Shown: positions 1 to 7,598 of the stretch, piece by piece
Layout: every line of letters begins with the position of its first letter
How positions within the stretch are numbered: position 1 is the first letter of the stretch
From: DATLYF01 sp035575095
GTDB taxonomy: Bacteria; Pseudomonadota; Gammaproteobacteria; Competibacterales; Competibacteraceae
NCBI GenBank assembly: GCA_035575095.1
Contig: DATLYF010000136.1
Location: 1 to 20,079 of the forward strand
Length of the DNA: 20,079 bases
Reading direction: 5' to 3'
Made by a program: the position numbers and the translations under genes
The notes under the pieces: model-generated
Database searches by the model: none
The model's input: only the letters and a program-made list of their open reading frames with translations
Told to the model about the DNA's origin: nothing

Positions 1-19
1 GCGAGCGCGCCACCCCTTC

Positions 20-136
20 TCCTGGCGGCCATAGCGGTGTGGTACCACCCGATCCCATCCCGAACTCGGCAGTGAAACGCACCCGCGCCGATGATAGTGT
101 GGGGCTTCCCCATGCGAAAGTAGGTCACCGCCAGGG
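20..136 (+). rRNA. rrf: 5S ribosomal RNA
   Basis: The sequence closely resembles bacterial 5S rRNA. The terminal helix is formed by CCTGGCGG at 21-28 and CCGCCAGG at 128-135. Between them are the conserved blocks GATCCCATCCCGAACTCGG, AGTGAAACGC and the GCGCCGATGATAGTGTGGGG arm, then TTCCCCATGCGAAAGTAGG. The length (about 117 nt) is normal for 5S. The 23S gene presumably lies just upstream, outside the window. Exact mature ends are estimated from helix pairing. Confidence 0.96.
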
Positions 137-145
137 CCTTATTGC

Positions 146-175
146 AAACCCCCGCCGGAATGGCGGGGGTTTTTT
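146..175 (+). terminator. Intrinsic terminator of the rRNA operon
   Basis: An 8-bp G+C stem, CCCCCGCC (149-156) with GGCGGGGG (162-169), has a 5-nt loop and is followed by a run of six T. It begins about 10 nt after the 5S gene and is a textbook factor-independent terminator. Bases 177-332, between it and the end of rpoH, hold no convincing gene; only a short CGGTG-TTT-CACCG hairpin (276-288) is visible there. Confidence 0.92.
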
Positions 176-332
176 ATTGCCCTGTTCTTTTCCATCACGG
201 TGTTCTGGGGGGCGCACGGAATTGCGTTTTGCTGCCAGGCAGACGAGCAGGTTAGCGACCGCCGCCCGCCCCTGCCGGTGTTTCACCGAAGGGACGGGGA
301 TGGTCGTGGAGCAGATTCTGTGCGCCGTCGCC

Positions 333-1205
333 TCAGGTCGGGGCTGGCAGGGCCGCGCGCAGCTTCTTCAGGGCATTGTTCTCCAATTGCCGGATGCGCT
401 CGGCGGAGACGCTGTATTCTGCTGCCAGTTCGTGCAGGGTGGGTTTATCGTCACTGAGCCAGCGCCGCTCCACGATGTCGCGGCTGCGTGGGTCGAGGTG
501 CTGCAGCGCCTTGGCGAGGCGGCTGGTCGACTGCTCCTCCCAATCCTGCTGCTCCAGCACTATGGCCGGATCGCCGCTGTGGTCCTCCAGATAGGCCACC
601 GGCGACAGCCCCTCATGCTCGTCGCCGTCGCTCTCCGGCAGCGGATCGAAAGATACATCCTGGCCGCTGAGGCGCTCCTCCATCTCCAGCACGGTGTCGG
701 TGCTGACCCCCAGATCCCCCGCCACCGCTTTGGCCTCGTCGCGGCTCAGCCAGCCCAAGCGTTTCTTGGAACTGCGCAGGTTGAAGAACAGTTTGCGCTG
801 GGCCTTGGTGGTGGCTACCTTGACGATGCGCCAGTTGCGCAGGATGAACTCGTGGATCTCAGCGCGGATCCAGTGCACGGCGAAGGATACCAGGCGCACC
901 CCGTGATCGGGATCGAAGCGCTTCACTGCCTTCATCAGACCGATGTTGCCCTCCTGGATGAGATCGCCCAAGGGCAGGCCGTAGCCGGTGTAGCCGCGGG
1001 CGATGTGCACGACGAAGCGTAGGTGGGAAAGGATCAACTGCCGCGCCGCGGCCAGATCGTTGTGCAGGCGCAGACGGCGCGCCAGAGCCTGTTCTTCCTC
1101 GGCACTCAAGGACGGCAGCGCATTGACCGCCTGAATGTAGCGGTCGATGCTGTCCACCGGCAGCGGCAGGTTGATGGTTTGCGGCACCAGAGCTGTGCTA
1201 GTCAT
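333..1205 (-). CDS. rpoH: RNA polymerase sigma-32 (heat-shock) factor RpoH
   Basis: RpoH directs RNA polymerase to heat-shock promoters. The 290-residue product aligns along its whole length with E. coli RpoH (284 aa). Visible features are region 2 with DLIQEGNIGLMKAVKRFDP (about 81-99) and VRLVSFAVHWIRAEIHEFILRN, the RpoH box QRKLFFNLR (about 136-144) that separates RpoH from other group 3 sigmas, and a region 4.2 helix-turn-helix near the C-terminus (SVSAERIRQLENNALKKLR). The chosen ATG follows GAGGGGG about 10 nt upstream; an in-frame ATG 30 nt earlier lacks a Shine-Dalgarno sequence and would sit next to the CIRCE operator. It lies directly downstream of ftsY on the same strand. In E. coli ftsE and ftsX sit between the two; here they are missing. 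Confidence 0.97.
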   Translation of the reverse strand: MTSTALVPQTINLPLPVDSIDRYIQAVNALPSLSAEEEQALARRLRLHNDLAAARQLILSHLRFVVHIARGYTGYGLPLGDLIQEGNIGLMKAVKRFDPDHGVRLVSFAVHWIRAEIHEFILRNWRIVKVATTKAQRKLFFNLRSSKKRLGWLSRDEAKAVAGDLGVSTDTVLEMEERLSGQDVSFDPLPESDGDEHEGLSPVAYLEDHSGDPAIVLEQQDWEEQSTSRLAKALQHLDPRSRDIVERRWLSDDKPTLHELAAEYSVSAERIRQLENNALKKLRAALPAPT

Positions 1206-1239
1206 CGGGTACGGTCCCCCTCGCGAATAACGCATGTAA

Positions 1240-1270
1240 GTTTAGCACTCCTGTCCTAGGAGTGCTAAAC
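1240..1270. promoter_or_regulatory. CIRCE operator (HrcA binding site) upstream of rpoH
   Basis: The site reads TTAGCACTC-N9-GAGTGCTAA (1242-1268), an exact match to the CIRCE consensus bound by the heat-shock repressor HrcA. The arms extend perfectly by GT/AC on each side, giving 11-bp arms. It lies 34 nt upstream of the chosen rpoH ATG and 39 nt beyond the ftsY stop. On the minus strand CCCCAT (1272-1277), which resembles a sigma-32 -10 element, sits immediately upstream, so the operator would cover the transcription start; no good matching -35 was found. HrcA control of rpoH is inferred from this site alone. Confidence 0.9.
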
Positions 1271-1309
1271 AATGGGGGAGTTCCCGCCCGCTATGATGGT
1301 CTGACCGGC

Positions 1310-2476
1310 TCAGCCACGTTCCCCGTTGAGCAGAGCGGCGACGAATTCGCCGGCCTCGAAGGGACGCAGGTCCTCGATGCTCTCGCCGACGCCGATGAAA
1401 CGGATCGGCACCCCCAAGCGCTTGGCGATGGCGAACAGGATGCCACCCTTGGCGGTACCATCCAGCTTGGTCAGGGTGATGCCGGTCAGGCTTACCGCCT
1501 GGTGGAACTGTAGCGCCTGGTTGAGGGCATTCTGGCCGGTGCCGGCGTCCACCACCAGCATCACTTCGTGGGGCGCGCGCTCGTCCAGCTTGGTCAGTAC
1601 GCGCTTGATCTTCTTCAGCTCCTCCATGAGATTGGCTTGGGTGTGCAGGCGGCCAGCGGTGTCAGCGATGAGGACATCGATATTACGCGCCTTGGCCGCC
1701 TGTAGCGCATCGTAGATCACCGAGGCGGCGTCGGCGCCCTGGCTCTGGGCGACCACTGGCACGCCGTTGCGTTCGCCCCATACCTGCAATTGCTCCACTG
1801 CGGCGGCACGGAAGGTGTCGCCGGCTGCCAGCATCACCGAATGACCCTGTTCCTGCAGACGCTTGGCCAACTTGCCGATGGTGGTGGTCTTGCCCACGCC
1901 GTTGACCCCCACCATGAGGATGACATAAGGCCGGATCGTCGCCGGGATGCTCAGCGGCTGGCTGCAGGGGGCGACCAAGGCCAGCATTTCCTCGCGCAGG
2001 GCAGCCATGAGGGCGTCGACGTCACTGAGTTGCTTGCGTGATACCCGCTCGGTGAGGCGGTTGATGATCTGGCTGGTGGCTTCCACGCCGACATCGGCCA
2101 GCAGCAGCCGCGTTTCCAGCTCTTCCAACACCTCGTCGTCGATAGTTTTCTTGCCCAGCAACAGGTCGGCCAGTCCGTCGACGAGGCTGCTGCGAGTGCG
2201 CGCCAGGCGCTCGCGCAGACGGGTGAAGAAGGCTGGCTTGGCTGTGGCCGGCGCGGCAGGCTCGGGCTCGAGCACCGGCGGCGCGGCGGGAGCGATCTCG
2301 GCGACTCGCGCCGATGGCGCAGCCGCTGCTTCGGGTATGACGGGCCGCTCGGGCTCCGCGGCGGGAACATGCGTCTCGGCGGCACTTTCGCCCTTGCCGA
2401 ATTTGCGGCGGAAGAAGCCCATCAGGCTGGACTTCTTGGGCTCCGAAGGGTTGGCGGGGTTGCTAGGATCAGCCAT
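1310..2476 (-). CDS. ftsY: Signal recognition particle receptor FtsY
   Basis: FtsY is the SRP-receptor GTPase that delivers ribosome-nascent chain complexes to the inner-membrane translocon. The product is 388 aa. Residues 1 to about 85 form a variable Ala/Pro/Glu-rich A domain with a basic amphipathic start (MGFFRRKFGKG). The N domain follows, then the GTPase G domain with P-loop GVNGVGKT (190-197), DTFRAAAVEQL (220-230), DTAGR (272-276) and the guanine-specificity motif TKLD (336-339). The C-terminal GVGESIEDLRPFEAGEFV is typical of the family. It is divergent from rsmD, as in E. coli, and lies upstream of rpoH, possibly as one transcript, although the CIRCE site suggests rpoH also has its own promoter. 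Confidence 0.98.
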   Translation of the reverse strand: MADPSNPANPSEPKKSSLMGFFRRKFGKGESAAETHVPAAEPERPVIPEAAAAPSARVAEIAPAAPPVLEPEPAAPATAKPAFFTRLRERLARTRSSLVDGLADLLLGKKTIDDEVLEELETRLLLADVGVEATSQIINRLTERVSRKQLSDVDALMAALREEMLALVAPCSQPLSIPATIRPYVILMVGVNGVGKTTTIGKLAKRLQEQGHSVMLAAGDTFRAAAVEQLQVWGERNGVPVVAQSQGADAASVIYDALQAAKARNIDVLIADTAGRLHTQANLMEELKKIKRVLTKLDERAPHEVMLVVDAGTGQNALNQALQFHQAVSLTGITLTKLDGTAKGGILFAIAKRLGVPIRFIGVGESIEDLRPFEAGEFVAALLNGERG

Positions 2477-2571
2477 GAGGAATTCCGTGGATACACTGAT
2501 TGCCGGAGCGGCGCGAACTTGAAATTCTAACGTATCATGCAGCCTGCCATAACCATGTCGGCGGCAACGAT

Positions 2572-3162
2572 ATGAGCGCGAAACGCAGCGGAGCCAGCAA
2601 CCAGGTACGCATCATCGCCGGGCGGTGGCGCGGCCGGCGCCTGCCGTTTCCGGACGTGGCCGGCCTGCGCCCGACTCCGGACCGGGTGCGCGAGACCTTG
2701 TTCAACTGGCTGGCGCCGGTGATCCAGGGGGCGCGTTGTCTGGACCTGTTCGCCGGCAGCGGGGCGTTGGGCCTGGAGGCGCTGTCGCGGGACGCCGCCG
2801 AGGTGCTGTTCGTGGAACGCGATCCCCGCGCCGCTGCCCAGTTGCGTGCCAATCTGGAGCGGCTGGGCGTGCCGCCGCAGCGCTGGCGGTTGTATACCGG
2901 CGATGCCCTGGCCTTGCTGCATCAGCCGGCTGAACCCTTTGACATCGTCTTTCTCGATCCCCCCTTCGGCCAGGGATTGCTGGACGCCGCTAGTCAGGCC
3001 CTGTTGGCCGGCGGCTGGCTCAAGCCCGATGGCTGGCTCTATCTGGAGGGCGAGGCTGGGTTCACCGTGCGCGTATCCGAAGGCTGGCGGCTCTGGCGCG
3101 AGGGCCGGGCCGGTCAGGTCGACTATCGCCTGCTGCGCGGTTTCGGCGGGCCAGCCGCCTGA
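2572..3162 (+). CDS. rsmD: 16S rRNA (guanine-966-N2)-methyltransferase RsmD
   Basis: RsmD methylates G966 of 16S rRNA during 30S assembly using S-adenosylmethionine. The 196-residue product starts near the family motif VRIIAGRWRGRRL, followed by LRPTPDRVRETLFNWL, the SAM-binding motif DLFAGSGALGLEALSR and the catalytic motif LDPPF. The reading frame is open from 2500, but the internal ATG at 2572 is preferred because the family begins just ahead of the IIAG motif; its Shine-Dalgarno sequence is weak. Divergent from ftsY, as in E. coli. The stop lies inside a 12-bp direct repeat (GCCAGCCGCCTG at 3150 and 3171), which suggests a small duplication at the gene end. Confidence 0.95.
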   Translation: MSAKRSGASNQVRIIAGRWRGRRLPFPDVAGLRPTPDRVRETLFNWLAPVIQGARCLDLFAGSGALGLEALSRDAAEVLFVERDPRAAAQLRANLERLGVPPQRWRLYTGDALALLHQPAEPFDIVFLDPPFGQGLLDAASQALLAGGWLKPDGWLYLEGEAGFTVRVSEGWRLWREGRAGQVDYRLLRGFGGPAA

Positions 3163-3182
3163 GAGCGGGTGCCAGCCGCCTG
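3150..3182 (+). repeat. 12-bp direct repeat at the 3' end of rsmD
   Basis: GCCAGCCGCCTG occurs at 3150-3161 and again at 3171-3182, with a 21-bp period. The first copy encodes the last residues and stop of rsmD; the second lies in the spacer before coaD. It is probably a small slippage duplication with no clear function. Confidence 0.6.
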
Positions 3183-3266
3183 GATCGCCCGGGACTTTCC
3201 TTGATTTGCCTTGTGGCTTCACAGCATAATCCGGCCGAAACTACCGGTCGCCGAGCGCTGTCACCC

Positions 3267-3764
3267 ATGGAACTCATCGCCATCTACCCCGGTACCTTCG
3301 ATCCTCTGACCAACGGTCATGCCGATCTGGTGGAGCGGGGTGCCCGCATGTTCGACCGGCTCATTGTCGGCATCGCCGCGGTCAGCTCCGGCAAGAGCCC
3401 GCTGTTCTCCCTGGAGGAGCGGGTGGATCTGGCGCGCCAGGTGCTGAGCGGCATTCCGCGGGTGGAGGTGAGCAGCTTCGACGGGCTGCTCATCGATTAT
3501 GCCGATCGCGTCGGCGCCAAGGTCATCCTGCGCGGCTTGCGCGCGGTCTCCGATTTCGAGTACGAGTTCCAGCTTGCCAGCATGAACCGGCGCCTACATC
3601 CCGGCATCGAAACCATTTTCCTCACCCCCGCCGAGCAGTACTCCTTCATCTCCTCCAGTCTGGTGCGCGAAGTGGCACGCCTCGACGGCGACATCTCCGC
3701 CTTCGTCCACCCGGCGGTCGGCGAGGCCCTGCGGCGCAAGTTTGCCAGCCTCCTGAATACTTAA
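3267..3764 (+). CDS. coaD: Phosphopantetheine adenylyltransferase CoaD
   Basis: CoaD transfers AMP from ATP to 4'-phosphopantetheine, the penultimate step of coenzyme A synthesis. The product is 165 aa, the usual length. It begins YPGTFDPLTNGH, the nucleotidyltransferase signature with the (T/H)xGH motif, followed by the conserved KSPLFSLEERVDL, VILRGLRAVSDFEYEFQLASMNRRL and the C-terminal ISSSLVREVARLDGDISAFVHP. The ATG at 3267 is preferred over an upstream in-frame start at 3201 because homologues start just before the YPGTFDP strand. Together with coaBC in this window it covers three of the late CoA-pathway activities. The next gene is a YfhL-type ferredoxin, an arrangement known from Pseudomonas. 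Confidence 0.97.
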   Translation: MELIAIYPGTFDPLTNGHADLVERGARMFDRLIVGIAAVSSGKSPLFSLEERVDLARQVLSGIPRVEVSSFDGLLIDYADRVGAKVILRGLRAVSDFEYEFQLASMNRRLHPGIETIFLTPAEQYSFISSSLVREVARLDGDISAFVHPAVGEALRRKFASLLNT

Positions 3765-3824
3765 GTAAAATGCTCGGAAATTGGCCGCCAGGCGCTGTGC
3801 GCGGCCGTCTGCGAGGAATCCTTC

Positions 3825-4079
3825 ATGGCCCTGATGATCACCGACGAATGCATCAATTGCGACGTATGCGAGCCCGAGTGCCCTAACGGCGCCATTTCCC
3901 AGGGCGAGGAGATCTACGTCATCGATCCCAACCGGTGCACCGAGTGCGTGGGACACTACGACGCCCCCCAGTGCCAGCAGGTCTGCCCGGTGGAGTGCAT
4001 TCCCTTCGACCCCAACCACCGCGAGACCAAGGAAGAGCTGTGGGCGAAATACTACCGCCTCACCGGCCAGCAGCCCTAG
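3825..4079 (+). CDS. fdx: YfhL/Alvin-type 2[4Fe-4S] ferredoxin
   Basis: This 84-residue ferredoxin carries low-potential electrons. The first cluster motif is C9-IN-C12-DV-C15-EPE-C19-P and the second is C38-TE-C41, an eight-residue insertion, then C50-QQV-C54-P-VE-C58. The long spacing in the second motif and the extra C-terminal helix (ETKEELWAKYYRLTG) are hallmarks of the YfhL / Allochromatium vinosum ferredoxin group. The start is supported by GAGG upstream of the ATG. It follows coaD by 60 nt, is probably cotranscribed, and ends before a strong bidirectional terminator. Its physiological partner cannot be told from the sequence. Confidence 0.95.
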   Translation: MALMITDECINCDVCEPECPNGAISQGEEIYVIDPNRCTECVGHYDAPQCQQVCPVECIPFDPNHRETKEELWAKYYRLTGQQP

Positions 4080-4095
4080 AGATGCACGCAAATCG

Positions 4096-4132
4096 AAACG
4101 CCGAAGGCCCCAGATGGGGCCTTCGGCGTTTT
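4096..4132. terminator. Bidirectional terminator between fdx and mutM
   Basis: A perfect 16-bp inverted repeat (4096-4111 with 4116-4131) has an AGAT loop. Its outer arms are AAA and TTT, so it can terminate both the fdx transcript on the plus strand and the mutM transcript on the minus strand. It lies in the 59-nt gap between the two convergent genes. Confidence 0.93.
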
Positions 4133-4138
4133 GGGGGA

Positions 4139-4954
4139 TCAACGCTGGCAATACGGGCAATAATAGCTGGAACGCTGTCCCAGGCGTAGCTGGCGCACGG
4201 CCGTGCCGCACACCGGGCAGGGCAGGCCGGCGCGGTCGTAGACGCGCAGCTGCTGCTGGAAATAGCCGGGACGGCCGTCGCCGCCGACGAAGTCGCGTAG
4301 CGTGGTACCACCCTGGGCGATGGCCTCACCCAGCACCTGGCGGATGGCCGCGGCCAGGCGCCGGTAGCGCGCCAGGCCGACGCGGCCGGCGGCGCGGTCG
4401 GGGCGGATGCCGGCCAGGAACAGGGATTCACTGGCGTAGATGTTGCCCACCCCGACCACCACGCGCTGGTCCATGATGAAGGTCTTGACCGCCGCCTCGC
4501 GGCCGCGGGAACGGGTATACAGCCAGTCGCCGTCGAAGCTCTCGGCCAGCGGTTCCGGGCCCAGTCCGGCGAGCAGAGGATGCCGTTCCGGCGCTTCGGT
4601 GGTCCACAGCCAGGTGCCGAAGCGGCGCGGGTCGCTGTAGCGCAGGCGCTGGCCGTCTTCCAGCTCCAGCTCCAGGTGGTCGTGGCGGCCGGCCGGCTGC
4701 GGACGCTCCAGTACCTGCAGGCTGCCGGACATGCCCAGGTGCACCAGGGCAGTGCCGGCGGTGGTGCGCAGCAGCAGATACTTGGCGCGACGCTCCAGGG
4801 CCGTCACCGTCTGCCCGAGCAAGCCCCTCTCCAGCGCTTCCAGTACCGGCCAGCGCAGCCGGCGCTCGCGCACCACGACGCGGGCGATGCGGCGACCCAG
4901 AAGGTGCGGTTCCAGGCCGCGGCGAGTGGTTTCCACTTCCGGCAGTTCGGGCAT
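4139..4954 (-). CDS. mutM: Formamidopyrimidine-DNA glycosylase MutM (Fpg)
   Basis: MutM excises 8-oxoguanine and formamidopyrimidines from DNA by a glycosylase/beta,delta-lyase reaction. The product is 271 aa, standard length. The N-terminal MPELPEVET gives the catalytic Pro2 (after Met removal) and Glu3; Lys58 in ERRAKYLLL matches the conserved Lys57 of E. coli. The helix-two-turn-helix motif VGVGNIYASE is present, and the C-terminal zinc finger is C246-C249...C266-C269. It lies 55 nt downstream of cfa on the same strand and converges on fdx. The coaD-mutM neighbourhood is conserved in gammaproteobacteria. Confidence 0.97.
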   Translation of the reverse strand: MPELPEVETTRRGLEPHLLGRRIARVVVRERRLRWPVLEALERGLLGQTVTALERRAKYLLLRTTAGTALVHLGMSGSLQVLERPQPAGRHDHLELELEDGQRLRYSDPRRFGTWLWTTEAPERHPLLAGLGPEPLAESFDGDWLYTRSRGREAAVKTFIMDQRVVVGVGNIYASESLFLAGIRPDRAAGRVGLARYRRLAAAIRQVLGEAIAQGGTTLRDFVGGDGRPGYFQQQLRVYDRAGLPCPVCGTAVRQLRLGQRSSYYCPYCQR

Positions 4955-5009
4955 CGGCAGCAGTTCCGGTGATGCGGGGACGGCTGCCGATTATAGCCCT
5001 GGCGTAGGC

Positions 5010-6167
5010 TCAGCGCGGCGCCTGGTAGCCACCGCTCACGCCGCGGGGCGAGAGCACGATCTGCCAAAGCTGGATGTTGCGGGCGCGGAAGGCGCCGGCA
5101 CAGCTCAGCAGGTAGTAACGGAACATGCGGAAGAAGCGCTCGTCGTAGCGCGCTCTGAGATTGGGCCAGGCGGCGCAGAAGTTGGTGTACCAGGCCATCA
5201 GGGTCTTGTCGTAGTCGGCGCCGAAGTTATGCCAGTCCTCCATCACCAGCAGCTCCTCCCAGGCCCGCCCGAGTTGGGCGATCGAAGGCAGCATGCCGTT
5301 GGGGAAGATGTATTTGCCGATCCAGGGATCGACACTGCGCTGACTTTCGTTAGAGCCGATGGTGTGCAGCAGCATCAGGCCGTCGTCCTTCAGGCAGCGT
5401 CGCACCACCTTCATGTAGGTGCGGTAATTCTTGTAACCGACGTGCTCGAACATCCCCACCGAGACGATGCGGTCGAAGCGCTCGTCCAGTTCGCGGTAGT
5501 CCTGCAGGCGGATTTGCACCGGCAGGCCGGCACAGCGCTCGCGGGCCAGGGCCTGCTGCTCGCGAGAGATGGTGATCCCCACCACTTCCACGCCGTGGTG
5601 GCGGGCGGCGTACTCGGCCAGCCCGCCCCAACCGCAGCCGATGTCCAGCAGGCGCTGACCGGGTTGCAGGCATAGCTTGGCGCAGATCAGCGCTAGCTTG
5701 TGGCGCTGTGCTTCGACCAGATCCCGGGCTGCCTTCCAGTAGCCGCAGCTGTAGCTCATGGTGGGATCGAGCATGGCCTGGAACAGATCGTTGCCCAGAT
5801 CGTAGTGGCGCTCGCCGACGATATAGGCACGACGCTTGGATTGCAGGTTGAACAGCACGCTAGCGAGCAAGCTACCTAGGTAATGGCCCAGACGCAGGGT
5901 TTTACGGTCCAGGCCATGGCGCAGCACGCGATAAAAAAGTTCGTCCAGGCGCTCGCAATCCCACCAGCCGTCCATGTAGGACTCGCCCAGCCCCAGCGAG
6001 CCGTGGCGCAACACCCGCGCGTAGAAATCCGGGTTGTGCACCTGGATGTCCCAGGGCTGGTGGCCATTGACGGCAATCCCGGCCTCCTCCAGCAGGCCGC
6101 GGATGAAGCTTTCCGGGCCGCGGAGGAGCGTGCTTTGGGCTGTCAGTGGAGGATTGCTATGCGGCAT
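5010..6167 (-). CDS. cfa: Cyclopropane-fatty-acyl-phospholipid synthase
   Basis: Cfa adds a methylene group from S-adenosylmethionine across cis double bonds of phospholipid acyl chains in the inner membrane. The 385-residue product aligns end to end with E. coli Cfa (382 aa). Visible are NPDFYARVLRHGSLGLGESYMDGWW (split here as a 45-69 block), HYDLGNDLF (121-129), the conserved active-site cysteine in SYSCGYW (Cys141), the SAM-binding motif LDIGCGWGG (174-182), and the C-terminal GAFRARNIQLWQIV. AAGGAG lies 6 nt upstream of the ATG. It is divergent from a Delta-9 type acyl desaturase, which would supply its substrate double bonds. Confidence 0.98.
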   Translation of the reverse strand: MPHSNPPLTAQSTLLRGPESFIRGLLEEAGIAVNGHQPWDIQVHNPDFYARVLRHGSLGLGESYMDGWWDCERLDELFYRVLRHGLDRKTLRLGHYLGSLLASVLFNLQSKRRAYIVGERHYDLGNDLFQAMLDPTMSYSCGYWKAARDLVEAQRHKLALICAKLCLQPGQRLLDIGCGWGGLAEYAARHHGVEVVGITISREQQALARERCAGLPVQIRLQDYRELDERFDRIVSVGMFEHVGYKNYRTYMKVVRRCLKDDGLMLLHTIGSNESQRSVDPWIGKYIFPNGMLPSIAQLGRAWEELLVMEDWHNFGADYDKTLMAWYTNFCAAWPNLRARYDERFFRMFRYYLLSCAGAFRARNIQLWQIVLSPRGVSGGYQAPR

Positions 6168-6195
6168 ATCAGCTCCTTGCGTGAGTGAACAAAGG

Positions 6196-6223
6196 AGAAT
6201 GCTCCTGCGATAACCCTAGTCAA
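6196..6223 (-). promoter_or_regulatory. Candidate cfa promoter
   Basis: On the minus strand TTGACT (6218-6223) matches five of six -35 bases. A 16-bp spacer leads to CATTCT (6196-6201), a poor -10 with three matches. The position, about 30 nt upstream of the cfa start, is reasonable, but the weak -10 keeps this tentative. Confidence 0.35.
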
Positions 6224-6395
6224 CTCGGGCCAAGCCCTTGAAATTGATTATGTATATGAACGCGATAGATGCCATGCATCGGCATTGCCCAACCTCTTCC
6301 CCAGAACGGGGCGATTTTGCCTGGACGGTGAGCGGGACGTCCTTTATAGTCGGGCGGTTGAAATGCCTTTTCGCCTCTACGCAGGTTATTCCCCC

Positions 6396-7571
6396 ATGCT
6401 CAACGGTCTTCTGGACCTGCCCTGGTGGGGCCTGGTGCTCGCCGCCCTGGCGCTGACCCATGTCACCATCGTCACCGTCACCATCTACTTGCATCGCGCC
6501 CAGGCCCATCGCGCCCTGGATCTGCATCCCGCGGTCAGTCACTTCTTCCGCTTCTGGCTGTGGTTGACCACCGGCATGGTGACCAAGCAGTGGGTCGCCA
6601 TCCACCGCAAGCACCACGCCAAGTGCGAGACCGCCGCAGACCCCCACAGCCCGCAGGTGCTGGGCATCGGCAAGGTGCTGTGGCAGGGCGCCGAGTTGTA
6701 CCGGGCCGAGGCGAAGAACGTGGAAACCCTGGAGCGCTACGGTCACGGTACGCCGGATGACTGGCTGGAGCGCAGGCTGTACAGCCGCTATCCGAACCTG
6801 GGTATCAGCCTGCTGTTACCGATCGACCTATTGCTGTTCGGAGTGGCCGGTATCACCATATGGGCGGTGCAGCTCGTCTGGATTCCCTTCTGGGCTGCCG
6901 GGGTGATCAACGGCCTGGGCCACTATTGGGGCTATCGCAACTACGAGCCGCGCGATGCCGCCACCAACATCTGCCCCTGGGGCATCCTCATCGGCGGTGA
7001 GGAGCTGCACAACAACCACCATGCCTTTCCCAGCTCCGCCAAACTGTCCTGCAAGTGGTGGGAGATCGACCTGGGCTGGGGCTATATCCGGCTGCTCGGC
7101 TGGCTCGGTCTGGCGCAGGTGAAGAAGGTGGCGCCACGACCGCATCGCATTCCCGGCAAGCAGGTCATGGACCTGGACACGGTGCGGGCCGTGGTGCTCA
7201 ACCGATTGCACATCATGGCCGATTTCGCCCGCCACGTGGTGCGGCCGGTGCTGAAGGAGGAGCTTGCCCGCGCCGACGTCGCCTGCCGGCGCTTCCTCAA
7301 GCGCGAGCGGCGCCTGCTGGTGCGCGAGGATGCTCGCCTGGATGCTGCGGCGCGGGTGCGCCTGCACGGCGTGCTCGACCTCAGTCACTCGCTGCGCACC
7401 GTCTACGAGTACCGTATCCGGTTGCAGGCGCTGTGGGAGCGCACCACGGCGAGCCACGATAAGCTGCTGGCCGGGCTGCAGGAATGGTGCGCCCAGGCCG
7501 AAGCCAGCGGCATCCAGGCGCTGCGGGAATTCGCCCGCTCGCTGCGTGGCTACAGTGTGCAGCCGAGCTGA
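6396..7571 (+). CDS. desA: DesA-type Delta-9 acyl desaturase (membrane di-iron)
   Basis: The product introduces a cis double bond into acyl chains using a membrane-bound di-iron centre and O2. The 391-residue protein aligns with P. aeruginosa DesA from residue 1. Histidine boxes are HRAQAH (33-38), HRKHH (70-74) and HNNHH (205-209), set among four hydrophobic segments. The C-terminal third, about 150 residues, is a helical, charged extension typical of this subfamily. The ATG at 6396 was chosen because it matches the family start and has GCAGG upstream; an in-frame ATG at 6363 is possible. A -10-like TATAGT (6345-6350) lies upstream. It is divergent from cfa, so the pair could tune membrane fluidity: desaturate, then cyclopropanate. 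The true substrate (phospholipid or acyl-CoA) is not shown by sequence. Confidence 0.93.
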   Translation: MLNGLLDLPWWGLVLAALALTHVTIVTVTIYLHRAQAHRALDLHPAVSHFFRFWLWLTTGMVTKQWVAIHRKHHAKCETAADPHSPQVLGIGKVLWQGAELYRAEAKNVETLERYGHGTPDDWLERRLYSRYPNLGISLLLPIDLLLFGVAGITIWAVQLVWIPFWAAGVINGLGHYWGYRNYEPRDAATNICPWGILIGGEELHNNHHAFPSSAKLSCKWWEIDLGWGYIRLLGWLGLAQVKKVAPRPHRIPGKQVMDLDTVRAVVLNRLHIMADFARHVVRPVLKEELARADVACRRFLKRERRLLVREDARLDAAARVRLHGVLDLSHSLRTVYEYRIRLQALWERTTASHDKLLAGLQEWCAQAEASGIQALREFARSLRGYSVQPS

Positions 7572-7598
7572 GCGCCGGTTCATCCTTCAGTCCGGCGC
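7572..7598. other. Inverted repeat between desA and msrA
   Basis: GCGCCGG (7572-7578) and CCGGCGC (7592-7598) form a perfect 7-bp stem with a 13-nt loop. The loop and distal arm overlap the msrA stop codon. There is no T-tract, so it may slow convergent transcription but is not a clear intrinsic terminator. Confidence 0.4.

Noticed and set aside
39..1022. A 327-codon plus-strand frame spanning 5S rRNA and the rpoH complement
   Set aside because: It runs through the 5S rRNA and its terminator and is antisense to rpoH.
2519..2538. TTGAAA and TATCAT upstream of rsmD, resembling a promoter
   Set aside because: The spacer is only 8 bp, too short for sigma-70 or sigma-32.
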